Shown piece by piece: positions 50,664 to 62,195 of a DNA stretch of 64,000 bases. Below the pieces are notes generated by a model, which saw only the letters and a program-made list of their open reading frames with translations, was not told the DNA's origin and made no database searches. The stretch's first letter is position 1. Every line of letters starts with the position of its first letter. Source of the stretch: Proteromonas lacertae (lineage: Eukaryota > Sar > Bigyra > Opalinata > Proteromonadidae); the NCBI GenBank assembly GCA_002245135.1, contig NGBS01000889.1:1-64000 (forward strand). The letters are read 5' to 3'. Both the position numbers and the translations under genes were made by a program.

Positions 50664-51272
50664 ATGGGTTGTTGTGGATCTAAACCTAAAATCCCATTTT
50701 TGGAGTTAGATCAAAAGATAAAAAAGATAACTTCAACAGATTATTCAACAGAAGAGAAAATGTCTCAATTGCTACAACTACTAGAAACATATTTATTAGA
50801 AAGATGTAAAGACTTTCTTGTATCTAGATGTCAACAAGAGGATCAAAATGACACAGGTTTAATCAAATATACTTCTCTAGAAAAACTAGTACAACGAGTG
50901 TTTATCTTCCCAACATCATTCTATGATGAATCGCTTAAACCACCAATAACTGAATCAGAAGTAAACTATTATCAATTCTTAAGGTATTTATCAGTAAATC
51001 CTTTGTTTGCTGAAGAACAAAATGTTCCACCACACTGTGAATGTAAATATTTATGTCTTCAACTAGGAAATCCATTATTATATGCAGATTTTATAATGTC
51101 ATTAACAATTGAAGTAGAAAAAGAGGATGACGAAAGAAGCCCAATTCGAATAGGTGAAATGGAAATACCAGTGACTCATTTGGAGAGATTAATAATATCT
51201 CAAATACCAGTCATTGCAAAAACCACAGATTATGATTATTTATGGTCAGATATACAAAAAGAAGTATTTTAA
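50664..51272 (+). CDS. Predicted N-myristoylated 202-residue protein
   Basis: The start MGCCGSKPKIPF is a classic myristoylation site with adjacent Cys residues for palmitoylation, so the protein is probably membrane-anchored on the cytosolic side. An in-frame ATG six codons upstream would hide this signal. The body is a single exon, mixed helical, with a CECKYLCLQLGNPLLYADF segment. No family is recognised. It ends 69 bp before the stop of the convergent HAD phosphatase gene. Confidence 0.65.
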   Translation: MGCCGSKPKIPFLELDQKIKKITSTDYSTEEKMSQLLQLLETYLLERCKDFLVSRCQQEDQNDTGLIKYTSLEKLVQRVFIFPTSFYDESLKPPITESEVNYYQFLRYLSVNPLFAEEQNVPPHCECKYLCLQLGNPLLYADFIMSLTIEVEKEDDERSPIRIGEMEIPVTHLERLIISQIPVIAKTTDYDYLWSDIQKEVF

Positions 51273-51340
51273 AAATCTAATTAAAAATAATAATAAAATA
51301 ATATTTCATTTATTCTCTGTTTATATTATTTGTTTGTTGA

Positions 51341-52324
51341 TTATATTTTACCATCTAAATCTCCTGTTGCATTTATATAATATGTTGGATATATTGTGTT
51401 ATTTTCATCATAAACACTATTCAGCGATGGAGTAATTCCACTTAACACCAGCAAAGTATCTATATCATTATTATTTCCAAACAAAATATCTGTCTTTAGT
51501 GAATCTCCTATCATTAATGTCCTTTTCTTATTTATATTAGGTCTTAACTCTTCGATACATTTATAAACAGCTGAAGATGGTTTACCTGTTAATATATCTG
51601 GTTTTCTATTTGATACACAAGTCAAAAAATCAATTGTTGGTTCTATTGGATTAATAGAATAATATATTATACGATTTGCAGGAAATAAAAACATGTTAGA
51701 TTCATAATAAGTCACATCACTTTCACAACTAACAAATAAACAGTCTTTATTCTCTAGATATTTCATAGCTTTTGTCAATTTAGTAAAATTATTGTATTTA
51801 TCAAAACCAACTACAACAGCATCTACTTTTCCATCTAAGTCAATATTATCAATTGAAAAATCATATTTTTTATTATCTTCTAAACCATATGCATCTATTC
51901 CCATTGATGTCATTCCGTCTATTAATCCTTGTTGTCCTATCACATATACTGTTTTACAACTTGTAAAACTCTTCAAATATTTTGCTGCAACATATCCAGA
52001 ACTATAAACAGATATTCGTTGATTTATATGATACGGTATCATCTGATCTACAGTGGAATCAATTCCATAGGTTTTTAATTTTGATACATACATTTCTCTA
52101 CTACTTGAAGAATTATTAGACTAAATATAATTCATTATTATTCAATGAATTAATACGACATAAAAAATATCTTTCTTCAATTGCTTAAGACGATTTATTA
52201 CTTTAACTGACAAAGGCATTGGACTTGAACCATAATAAATGACACCATCACAGTCAAACAGTATAGTATCATAATTACCTATTAAATCTGGTGTAAATAA
52301 TGGTATTTTAATATCACTATTCAT
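51341..52324 (-). CDS. HAD phosphatase (PGP/4-nitrophenylphosphatase type), copy 1
   Basis: Three short introns interrupt a protein of about 295 residues. HAD motifs are complete: LFDCDGVIYYG (nucleophile Asp), YVSNNSSS (motif II), LTGKPSS (Lys) and MIGDSLKTDI (Mg binding). The C2 cap and GFDKYNNFTKL match phosphoglycolate or pyridoxal-phosphate phosphatases. Substrate cannot be assigned. A paralogue at 61152 shares the splice after QMIP. The intron near 51652 (PAN|QP) is not in the paralogue, which has one earlier instead. Confidence 0.88.
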
Positions 52325-52421
52325 AATTATTGATTGATATTCTGAGAATAAAGAGAATTACACAAATTGACATTACATATGTAATTGACCAAAAAGAGAG
52401 GTAATTTTGTTTTTTCATAAT

Positions 52422-53687
52422 ATGAATGATAGCAGCAACGAAGTGAGAAGATCTGTAAGGAAATCAATGAGTGGAGATAAATTACCAAATGAAGAGGTAA
52501 TGAATAGTACCGAAGTATTATCAGGAGCAAATTATAGTACAGCAGTGAATTCGTATGAATAGGTTATATATTGAATAGAAAACTGGATGGTAGTGTGTTT
52601 ATTAATGCTGCAAATAGAAAATTTGGGTATGAACAACTATCTCTTTAATTTTAGAATAAATGGGTGGAGTGATCATATCGTCGAAATAAAGGAAGATTGC
52701 TGTGAACAATTAGCAGGTCACCATTATCAAAGTATTTGTCACAGTGTAATTAGATTAACATTATTAACTGGAATAAGCCATGAAGAGTTAGGCTTTGGTT
52801 GTTGTACTCATTCAAAGAGAGAAATTGCATTAGAGAGAGCGATGAAAAGTGCAATAATTGATGGTAGAAATAGATGTTTAGAAATATTTCTACAAAATTC
52901 TAATAATATAAACAGTAATAACAATAACACAAAAATATATAATAAAACTAATTATGTCAATAATAATAATAATAATAATTTAAAGAGTGAAACATATTCT
53001 ATAAAAACTAATACCATAACCCCCAAAACAGATAGTAATCAATCCATTACAAGTTTTATCAAAAATCCTTATGACATATCTCATATTATATCATCAAGAA
53101 ATAATTCACCATTATTACAAGATAAACAACAACAACAACAACCTATAAAGCAATATAATAATAATAATAATATCAATCATTCTATTGATTCATTACGAAC
53201 TACTCCAAATAGTCAGGAAATAAGAAAATCAGTGAGAAAATCTATTACCAATGTTACAACTACAAACACAACAACAACAACAACAACAGCTGATAATAAT
53301 AATAATAAACCAATTTATATGACTCCACCTCAACCTATCAGAACAACCATAAATACAGCTGAAAATAGTATAAAGAAAGATAATCAAGAAGAAGAAATGA
53401 ATAATGGTGATAATAATAATGAAAATGATAATCCCATTGTTATATCACAGACTGTACCTACTGCTTATCCAGTTATTCAAAAAACTTATTATCAGAAATC
53501 ACCAATACCAACTAAGAAACCTCCTTCTCCACCATCTTCACCAAATCACAAGAATCCAATGAAAAGATCCACAATATACCCCATTCCTATAAGTAATAAA
53601 CGATTAAGTTTAGGTGATAATAAAAATGATGATAAGGAAGATGATTTAGATAAGTATTTAAGTGAATTAGGTTCACAAACATTTTAA
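52422..53687 (+). CDS. RAD52: Rad52-family DNA repair protein
   Basis: Exons 52422-52552, 52579-52626 and 52655-53687 join to 403 residues. Residues about 40-150 match the Rad52 single-strand-annealing domain: DGSVFINAANRKFGINGW, then CHSVIRLTLLTGISHEELG and ERAMKSAIIDGRNRCLEIF. This domain forms rings that bind single-stranded DNA and anneal it in double-strand-break repair. The remaining 250 residues are disordered, rich in Asn, Gln and Thr, with no obvious Rad51-binding motif. The start is the first in-frame ATG. A nuclear location is expected. Confidence 0.85.
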
Positions 53688-53804
53688 TAGCTATTAATTT
53701 TAATATAATCTTTTTATGAATTTTTACATACTAATAAACATTTTTCATATATATGAAGATATAATTGAATGATTTGAAAAGCATTATACTAATAACCCAT
53801 TTAT

Positions 53805-56800
53805 TCACTTTCCAGCTGCTAATCCTTTCTCTTCTTTTGGAGCTGCAGCTGTGGCTTTCTCTGGAGCTGATTCACTATTCTCTCCATTCTTCTCTCTAGC
53901 TTCCATTGCAGCTTTAGCTGCTTGTGCTTGAGCTGTTCTCATTCCTCTTCTAGTAGCTCTCTTCTTGGCAGAACTAGCACGAGCATATACACAGAATCCA
54001 ATCAATAATAAGAAGATTACACCAGCTATTGAAGCAACTACTATAACTGCTGTTGAGGTTTTCTTACTCACTATTTCTTCGGCTGAACAATTATCTTCTA
54101 AAGTCTCCCAATGAGGATTCATACCAGCTGTACATCTTCTTGTCATTGTTCTTGTTGATCCTGTACATTGAATTGTTACTGTTTTACCTTGTTCAGTTGC
54201 TGGCCATGAACCATCAGTCATACATCTAACTGTATCTACACGAATGTGAATATTTCCATATAATTCATCAGAAACTGGATTTTTAACTGTTACTCTGAAT
54301 GTGGTTAAAGCCATTTCTGCTTTGGGAATTCCTGTTATTTCACCAGTTGATGTATTGAATTTCAATCCTGGAACTGTTGTTTCAAGAGATGGAGTTATTG
54401 CATATTCTAATTCAGCACCATATACACTAAATGTTGGAACTAATCCAGCCACATCAAAATCTTTAAATACTGTTGAGGTTTTATTACTAATAACAAAATC
54501 TTTAATCATCTTTAATGAACAAACAAGTGAAAATACTGGTTCTGGTCCCCATGATGGACTTCCACCTAAATCATTACACATTCTATTCTGTTTACCACTA
54601 TAACCTTCTGGACATTCTCTTAAACATTCACTTCCAGCTACTGTTGCAGCCCATTTACCATCTGGAGCACATAACTTGTTGTTACAAGCATCAAATGTTA
54701 CTTCCATCAATTCTAAACCTTTTTCATTTGGATTTGGATCTGAATCACATGCTGCTAAACCTGGAATACCAATTGTAGTAACATTAATTAATACACCATC
54801 AAAAGAGTCTGACATACCATAAATATAAAATTCTCTTGTTAATTTACGACTGTCCTGCCAATTACTATCATCATCTGGATTATAACTATCTCTCCATATA
54901 ATTTGATCTTGCGAATCTAATAATTTCCATGTTTTACCACCATCAGTTGTTGCATATAAATCCCATGAAAATGGATCTCTTCTATTACCTGTATCTCCAC
55001 TTGTTAAAGTATATTTGTTGAAGAATTCTAGATTGTCCATTTGGCCACATGAATGTTAACTCAACACCACTACAACCACTTCTTACATAACCTTTTGTAT
55101 TTTTATTACCATCAACCCAATTATTCAATGGTGAATCTCTATATACATAATCTGGACCATAATTGTTTGATACATCCATTCCTCTTACAGTTCTTCTACT
55201 ACAATCAGCAACTATATAATTGAAGAAAGCAGCAAATGGATTGATATTTACACTATTTCTGTGTTTATGAACTTCTGCAGCAATATAATTCACACCATTT
55301 TGTAATATATCAGCTGAAGCACCAGTTTTTCTTAACACTTATATTACTTCCTGTGTATATTTCTGTGGCATAAGTATTAGCTTGTTGATTTGCTGGAACA
55401 TTTCTTCTGTAGAATTCTTTGTTGTTTAAGTAAGCAACAATACCAGCATCATATTTAAAACCAGCTTCAAAAGCAGCTATCTTTCTAATATCAAAATCAT
55501 CAGGAATTGTGAATGTTGTTCTGTAATAAGTTGTATAAACTCTATCACCTCTATCTGGATAACTTCCTGGAATATAAGATTCCCATTCACCTGGTTTGAA
55601 GTTATTATACCAATTTCTATTATTAGTTGTTGGACTATATTCCCAAGCTGAATTTGGTGGACTTAAATAAGCAACATTGAATACTTGAGTTTTTTCCTCA
55701 TTACCATTATATATTGTATCACCATCAGCTAAAGAAATAGTCAAAGCATTTGAATCCCATCCTCCACTAAGACTTAAAGTGTAATTATCTGGATACATAC
55801 AGAATGATCTTTTTGTTGTTGTATATGGATAAATACCAAAATCCCAATTTATAATATAATCTTGTTTATCTTCTGGTGGTTCTAATCCTCTGAAAAAGTA
55901 ACCATAAGCATACCAACCAGCACCACTAGATCCTGTTGAACTAGCAGCAATTTGAGCAGGGAATGATCCTTCTGGACATGGTTCTGTTTTGATTGTTAAT
56001 TGAGTTGTTCCTGATCCTGCTTTATTTGTACATGTTACTGTAAATGTTAAACCATCTGGATTGTTATACATTGAATTACCAGTGATTGTTCCTGTTTTAT
56101 TATCAAATACTAATAAATCAGGAAGATTAACTGGATTAATTGAACAGTAATCAGCACCATAACTAATAATTGGTGATATAACAGCACCAATACCTCTTTG
56201 AATAGTATAAGCACCACCATCACCATCTGGATATTCGATTTGAGGTGATGAAGAAGAACCAATATTAACTGAAAATTGAACTACAACATTATCTGGAGAA
56301 TCAACTCCTTTCACTTTATCATTTAAAGTATATTTACCATATCTATAGATACTCTTTCCTTCACCATAAACCCAATATTCACCTGGAACTGAATATTTAT
56401 TTGGACCTACTGTAACTTGATAAAGTCCATCATCAACACATCCGTATTTATCAAATGTACCAAATGCTGTTCCTGATCTGTCCATTATGACAGCTCCATC
56501 AAATGTTGATAATTTCATTGTTTGATGAATAGCATTTCCGAGATTTGCACCACCAGTAAATACCATTCTCACAAACGATTTTCCTGATTCACATGCATCA
56601 ATTTGAATTGGTATTAATGCTTGAGTAATACCACCATCAGATTGACCAAAGATTGTTATGGTTCCTGAAGCTGATTCTAATGGAATTCCACTTATTGCAC
56701 CTGTGGCTGAATCTACACTTAAACCAAGTGGTAATCCACCTTCTACATAATAATTTACACCTTCAGGAGCAGTTGTTGGAGCTACTGCATCTATTGATAA

Positions 56801-59003
56801 TCCAATTGTACCAGCTACTGTTTTACCAGTATAATCAATTGGAATTGGAGCTACATATTTTACTACTTCAATTTCTACTGTCGCTGTTAATACACTTGTT
56901 CTATCAGTTGAAGTGGCTGTTACTGTATATTTTGTTCTGTAAGATGAATCAACTGTTGGTGTTCCTGAGATTACACCAGTTCTTGAATCACATCTTAAAC
57001 CGGATGGCAATGATGGATAAATACTGAATGATTGATATATCTTTTTTGACATAAAGATAATTGGTCTATTTGCTTCAAGTTGAATTTGAGACATGTAAAT
57101 AGCAACTGCAGTTTCATAAGATAATGATGATGATGGTAAGTAATAATAATAATCAGAAGGAATATAATTCTTTTCCATCATATCTGCACCTCCTGACCAC
57201 CATAACTGTACTTGCTTCAATGAATTTGTATATGATTTTAAATATGTAAACTCAATTGCTCTTGGACCTTCACTTGTTGTTAATGAAGCTTGACCTGATC
57301 TTGTATTTGTTAAACATTGACCTTGAGTTGTAAATTGTTTCACATCTTGAGAATTTTGAGCAGTCCACATAACACGTGCAGAATCCATAACATCTGCACC
57401 ATAAATATAAGTACCAGATCTTGGGAAATTGATATAACCTTCATAAACTACTTTCAAATTTGTTCCATACTTTGCAATTAAACCTTCAAATGATTTACTT
57501 GATTTGTCTCTATTGATTGAAGCAATTACATGTTTTGCTATTAATGTTTCACCTTCACAACTGTCAACATAGCATGACGTTCTCTTACATGAATAATAAC
57601 TTGCCATTATACCTGGCTGTAAAATATCTGTTGAAATTGTAACAATTGTAATATAAATATCAGTAGTTGTTGTTGAAACACCATTCTTAGCAGTAATCTT
57701 ATATTTTGTAGATGTTTTTTCTATTGATGGATTACCTGTAATTCTACCATTAGCAAATACTAAACCAGTTGGTAAAGCTGGTTCAATATACCATTCAGTT
57801 GGACTTCCTTCAAAACTTGGTTGAATATTAACAGCAGTATAAATTCTAATAATATAATCACTTGATAAATAAGTTAAGAATTGAACTGGTTGTTGAGGAC
57901 CAGATATAAATTCACCACCTAACACTTCATAATACATAATACCAGCTGAGAATATCTTCCATTCAACATAATATTGAGTTGCACCTGTATTTTCATAATG
58001 TAATGAAGTAAATGCATGATCACCTTCAGTCATTGGAATTCTAACAACAACACCAGTTGTATAACCAATATGAGCAACTGGATGAGTGAAATTATTATCT
58101 AAAAATACCCATACACAATCATCAACTTTGAATCTGAATGAGTAAGTACCTGTTACAGGAGCATGAATAATACCATCATATCTAGTGAAATATCTTTCTT
58201 GAGGAAAAGCAGCTGGACAATTTCCATAACAATAATGATCTAATTCAGTGAAATAATAAGTGGTAATTGGATTCATATTTCCATTTTCAAAATCATATAA
58301 GTATGGATCATAAGTTTCAACACAACTTCCTCCTTCTTTTGGATCAGCATAACCATTTGGAGAAATTCTAGCCATTATACCAGGTGGTAATTTTGTATTA
58401 GCAACTACAATTATATTCACAGATACTGGTAATGAACCAGCAGTGTTTTTAGCTGTTACAACAATGGTAATAGCATTTGTAGCTGCAGTTGGAGTTCCAC
58501 TAATTGCACCAGTCACTGGATCTAAAGTCATTCCTGCTGGAATGTTGTTTGTTTGTTTTTCGAATGAAGTAGCTTCTGGATCACATTTAGGACCTTGAAT
58601 AATTGTATAAGTCTTCAATGGAATTTGAATTCTATCAGTAACACCATAGGTACAAGATTGAATTGCTGCAGTAACAGACATAGAGATTGTTGTTGTGGAT
58701 GTATCACCTGTAGGTCCTGTAAAGGTAATGATAAATGTAGTCTTGGGTAAAGCAGATGTTGGAGCACCTTTAATTGAACCATCACTTCCTAAATACAGAC
58801 CAGTTGGTAAAGCTGGATCAGATCCTGCATTTATCGGTATTGGTAAGCAAGATGGAATGATTTCTACCTCTTGATTTACAACATATGAGAAATCTGTGTT
58901 CCCATTGTTGTAAGTACACCTTGGGCCTTGTGCATAACCTATAAAAGTGATAACAAGCTAATATACAAGCAACAAATAAGAAGAATAGAACTATTGAGCT
59001 CAT
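53805..59003 (-). CDS. Large surface protein with Ig-like, PA14 and discoidin-like domains
   Basis: A signal peptide (MSSIVLFFLFVAC) is followed, after a 28-nt intron, by about seven putative-Ig (He_PIG) repeats with the signature PxGLxxxxxTGxIxGTP, for example MTLDPVTGAISGTPT. Two PA14-like domains are interleaved (about 58370-57930 and 57610-57190; the first includes TGTYSFRFKVDDCVWVF). A galactose-binding-like region, a discoidin-like segment (YTLTSGDTGNRRDPFSWDLY) and two sushi-like modules (CAPDGKWAATVAGSEC, CMTDGSWPATEQGKTV) precede one membrane helix (VIVVASIAGVIFLLLIGF) and an Ala/Lys-rich tail. It should be a type I adhesion or sugar-binding protein of about 1,700 residues. Two one-base +1 breaks (near 55325 and 55025) interrupt the frame. 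Confidence 0.85.
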
Positions 59004-59065
59004 ATTTCTATAAAGATCTTAGATTTTTTGTAAGATCCAATTAAATATCAGTATAACAGTATTCA

Positions 59066-59076
59066 TTGATTATCAA
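59066..59076. promoter_or_regulatory. TTGATTATCAA palindrome upstream of the PA14 protein
   Basis: The 11-bp palindrome lies 63 bp upstream of the start codon at 59003 and is identical to the one at 31696-31706 in the hexosaminidase promoter. Confidence 0.4.
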
Positions 59077-59130
59077 AACAAAATGACTTTTCATCACCGA
59101 ACATATAAAAATCTTCAGAATCATAGTATG

Positions 59131-59501
59131 CTGTTCTTGAAAGTTATTTCGAATCAATACATCACTATACAAAGTTACTACAGTATGATTCGCCTCTGAA
59201 GCATACTTTTATGAATCTATTCAAAATGAGGAGTATCTATATTAACATATTAGTAAAGCTAAATACATCTATTGTATTAATCCTTCATACATTCCTACTT
59301 ATCACTATTAACTCTCAATCTTTAATAAAACTTTTTCAGAGCAAGATAATTCTTCTGATCTTCTTCATTATTATCATGAAGAGTGTTTAATTCTAGCATA
59401 AAAAGGATAGAATGTTCAATATTTCTTATAAATTGATAAAAGAGTATCTATTATATAGCCATAGTGACTTATACATAGAAGTATTTTTCATATATTTATT
59501 A
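59131..59501. repeat. 371-bp direct repeat, copy 1
   Basis: This sequence reads identically at 60684-61054 in the same orientation (offset 1553, no gaps found by eye). It has no open reading frame. It sits upstream of the PA14 protein gene. A short, imperfect similarity (TAAAGCAAC) continues a few bases past the end. Confidence 0.95.
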
Positions 59502-59652
59502 AAGAAGTAATAAAGCAACTACAAGATAATACATTTATTGAATGTATTTTTTGTGTATTTTTTGTATTATTTCTAAAATATGTATTTACCTTTAATTAAA
59601 TATGTTAAATAATATAAATCAAATAATAGAGATAATAATTCAATAAAATCAT

Positions 59653-60480
59653 CTATTTTATCCACCAACCATATCTAAATATTTCTTTCAAATATTCTCC
59701 TTTAATTTTTGATGATACTTTAATTGTTTTTATTTCACCATCTCTTATCTTTTCACTTTTTATTTCTTCTATCTGTGTAAATAATGGCTGATCTCTTCTT
59801 AAATTTTTATTTATAACTTCTGGCTGCTCATTAACAGCTAATAACCCATCACATTCATAACAAGAATAATAGAGACTTCTTATATCATCTTTATATACTT
59901 CTTTTATTCAACACATATTCTAAATACAAACTTTGGTGAATAGTATCCATCTATATGATAAACAAGAACATATTTATATCCTTTTTTCTTATTCCATTAC
60001 CAATCTCCATTTTTATATTTGGCAACAAATTCTTCACTCAATCTCTCTATTTTGTCTTTTTATTTACTAATAATAATAAATTTCCCTTATTCGGGCATTC
60101 ATAATATAAGCATTTAACTTCTGGATAATCAGGCTTATCAACATAGCTTATAAATACATATTATTTGTGTATTCCACCATTCTTTTAATTAGATATTCCA
60201 TAAATTCGTTACTTTTATAATTAAATAGTTCTCTTTTCGTGTATATAAAATAAAATATACATCACAATTCAGCAGATATATAATTTATGTCATTTTTGAT
60301 TAATTTATATACATCTGTGCAATTTTTTACTTTTAATTAATTATTCTCTATTTTGTGGATTTAAGCATCCATAAATTACTATAGCATTGTGAATCTGTTT
60401 CAATCCATTTGTTAGATCTTTCATTAAACTCAGTATATCCTAAACATATTATATTAACACTGCCATATACATTCATTGAT
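59653..60480 (-). pseudogene. Decayed gene between the direct repeats
   Basis: Coding-like stretches on the minus strand lie in different frames and are split by stops: YYSCYECDGLLAVNEQPEVI near 59830-59890 running to a TAG at 59653, GYKYVLVYHIDGYYSPKFVF near 59920-59980, and VYGSVNIICLGYTEFNERSN near 60410-60470. No start or continuous frame exists. The family is not recognised. Apart from these remnants the 59.5-60.7 kb interval shows nothing I can name. Confidence 0.45.
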
Positions 60481-60683
60481 ATATCATCTGTCTTTCACAT
60501 CTTTTCATACAAATTATTTTCAGCACTTTCATAATTCTTGTTTAACATTTTATCTTTGTATTGTATAATCGGATTAATTAAATTGTTGAAAATGAGTATA
60601 ATCGGTTCTTTTATGCATCAAATCATGATTTTGTAATTATTACAATGAAGCCACCACATAACTCACATATTATTTTTACCATA

Positions 60684-61054
60684 CTGTTCTTGAAAGTTAT
60701 TTCGAATCAATACATCACTATACAAAGTTACTACAGTATGATTCGCCTCTGAAGCATACTTTTATGAATCTATTCAAAATGAGGAGTATCTATATTAACA
60801 TATTAGTAAAGCTAAATACATCTATTGTATTAATCCTTCATACATTCCTACTTATCACTATTAACTCTCAATCTTTAATAAAACTTTTTCAGAGCAAGAT
60901 AATTCTTCTGATCTTCTTCATTATTATCATGAAGAGTGTTTAATTCTAGCATAAAAAGGATAGAATGTTCAATATTTCTTATAAATTGATAAAAGAGTAT
61001 CTATTATATAGCCATAGTGACTTATACATAGAAGTATTTTTCATATATTTATTA
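60684..61054. repeat. 371-bp direct repeat, copy 2
   Basis: Identical to 59131-59501. It ends 98 bp before the stop codon of the second HAD phosphatase. Together the copies bracket 1.18 kb of decayed coding sequence. Confidence 0.95.
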
Positions 61055-61151
61055 TAGTAAAGCAACAATAGAATTAATTTCAAAATAATGTTGAATAAAA
61101 AACAAAACAAAAGAAACAAATAATTTATTTATTAATTATTAAAATCAACAT

Positions 61152-62116
61152 TTAAAATTTACCATCTATATCTCCTAGATTATTTAAGTAATACGTTGGA
61201 TAAATATCATTATTTGAAGTATATACTTCATCTAAACTACTCACTTGACCACTTAATACTAATAAAGTATCAATTCCATTTTTATTTCCAAATAATATAT
61301 CAGTTGATAAAGTATCACCAATCATTATACTTCTTCTTTCATCTAATTTCGGTCGAAGAGATTTTATACATTCAAATACTAACTCAGATGGTTTACCTGT
61401 TAATACATCTGCTTTTCTAGATGTTGACACTTCTAAAAACTCTATATTTGGTTCACCAGCTGGATATTGATAAGAATTAGCTTCTATATACTTTATATCT
61501 CTAATAAATAGAATTATTAAATTATACTTTTCACAAGCTATAAATTTACATTTTGGATTTTGTAAATATACTGTTGCCTTAGCTAATTTAGTGAAATTTA
61601 ACACTGTATCAAAGCCACAAACAACTGCATCTACTTCAGAGTTTATATCTATATCATTTACACTGAAATCATAATTATGATTATCTTCTAAACCATGTAC
61701 TTCTATTCCAACTTCTTTTATTTCATCACATAATCCTTCTTCTCCTATCATATATACACTTTTTATATTTCCTAATCTCTTTAAATATTCAGCAGCTACA
61801 AAACTCGATCTACAGGAATAAATATAACAAAATACATACGGTATCATTTGTGATTTATCAGCATCTATTCCATATCTTTTCAAACGATCTACATATCCTT
61901 GTCGGCTTAAAGAATTATTGTTTGACTATACTATAACAATAAAAATAATACAATAAAGAACACATCCTTTCCTGATTGTTTTAATGTATTTACTACATTT
62001 ATAGCTGATTTAATAGGATTATCACCATAATACAATACACCATCACAATCAAATAGAAATGTATCGTATTTATCAATCAATTGTGGAGTAAATATATCAA
62101 TTTTATAATCATTCAT
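61152..62116 (-). CDS. HAD phosphatase (PGP/4-nitrophenylphosphatase type), copy 2
   Basis: Paralogue of the gene at 51341, with about 290 residues after removal of three introns. Motifs are LFDCDGVLYYG, SNNSLSRQG, LTGKPSELVF and MIGDTLSTDI, so the catalytic residues are intact. The intron after QMIP is shared with copy 1. The intron after CEK is not, so intron positions have drifted. The most likely activity is removal of phosphate from phosphoglycolate, pyridoxal phosphate or a similar small metabolite. It is divergent from the AGC kinase across an 79-bp spacer. Confidence 0.88.
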
Positions 62117-62155
62117 TTCGTATTTTCAACACAAAACAAAAATGAAAAAACAAGT

Positions 62156-62165
62156 CAAGCCAAAC
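62156..62165 (+). promoter_or_regulatory. CAAGCCRAR-type promoter element
   Basis: CAAGCCAAAC lies midway between the divergent starts at 62116 and 62196 and is identical to the element at 7502-7511. Confidence 0.35.
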
Positions 62166-62195
62166 TATTTATTTTTATTTTTTAACTTAATTCTA

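Noticed and set aside
26680-55340. Programmed +1 ribosomal frameshifting as in Euplotes
   Set aside because: The break points share no slippery motif or stop-codon context, and the breaks in the mucin-like and IQ genes have the opposite sign. Random indels or decay explain the set better.
59131-61054. LTR retrotransposon
   Set aside because: No reverse transcriptase, integrase or gag-like sequence lies between the repeats, the repeat ends lack TG..CA, and similarity continues imperfectly past the 3' end. Kept only as a direct repeat.
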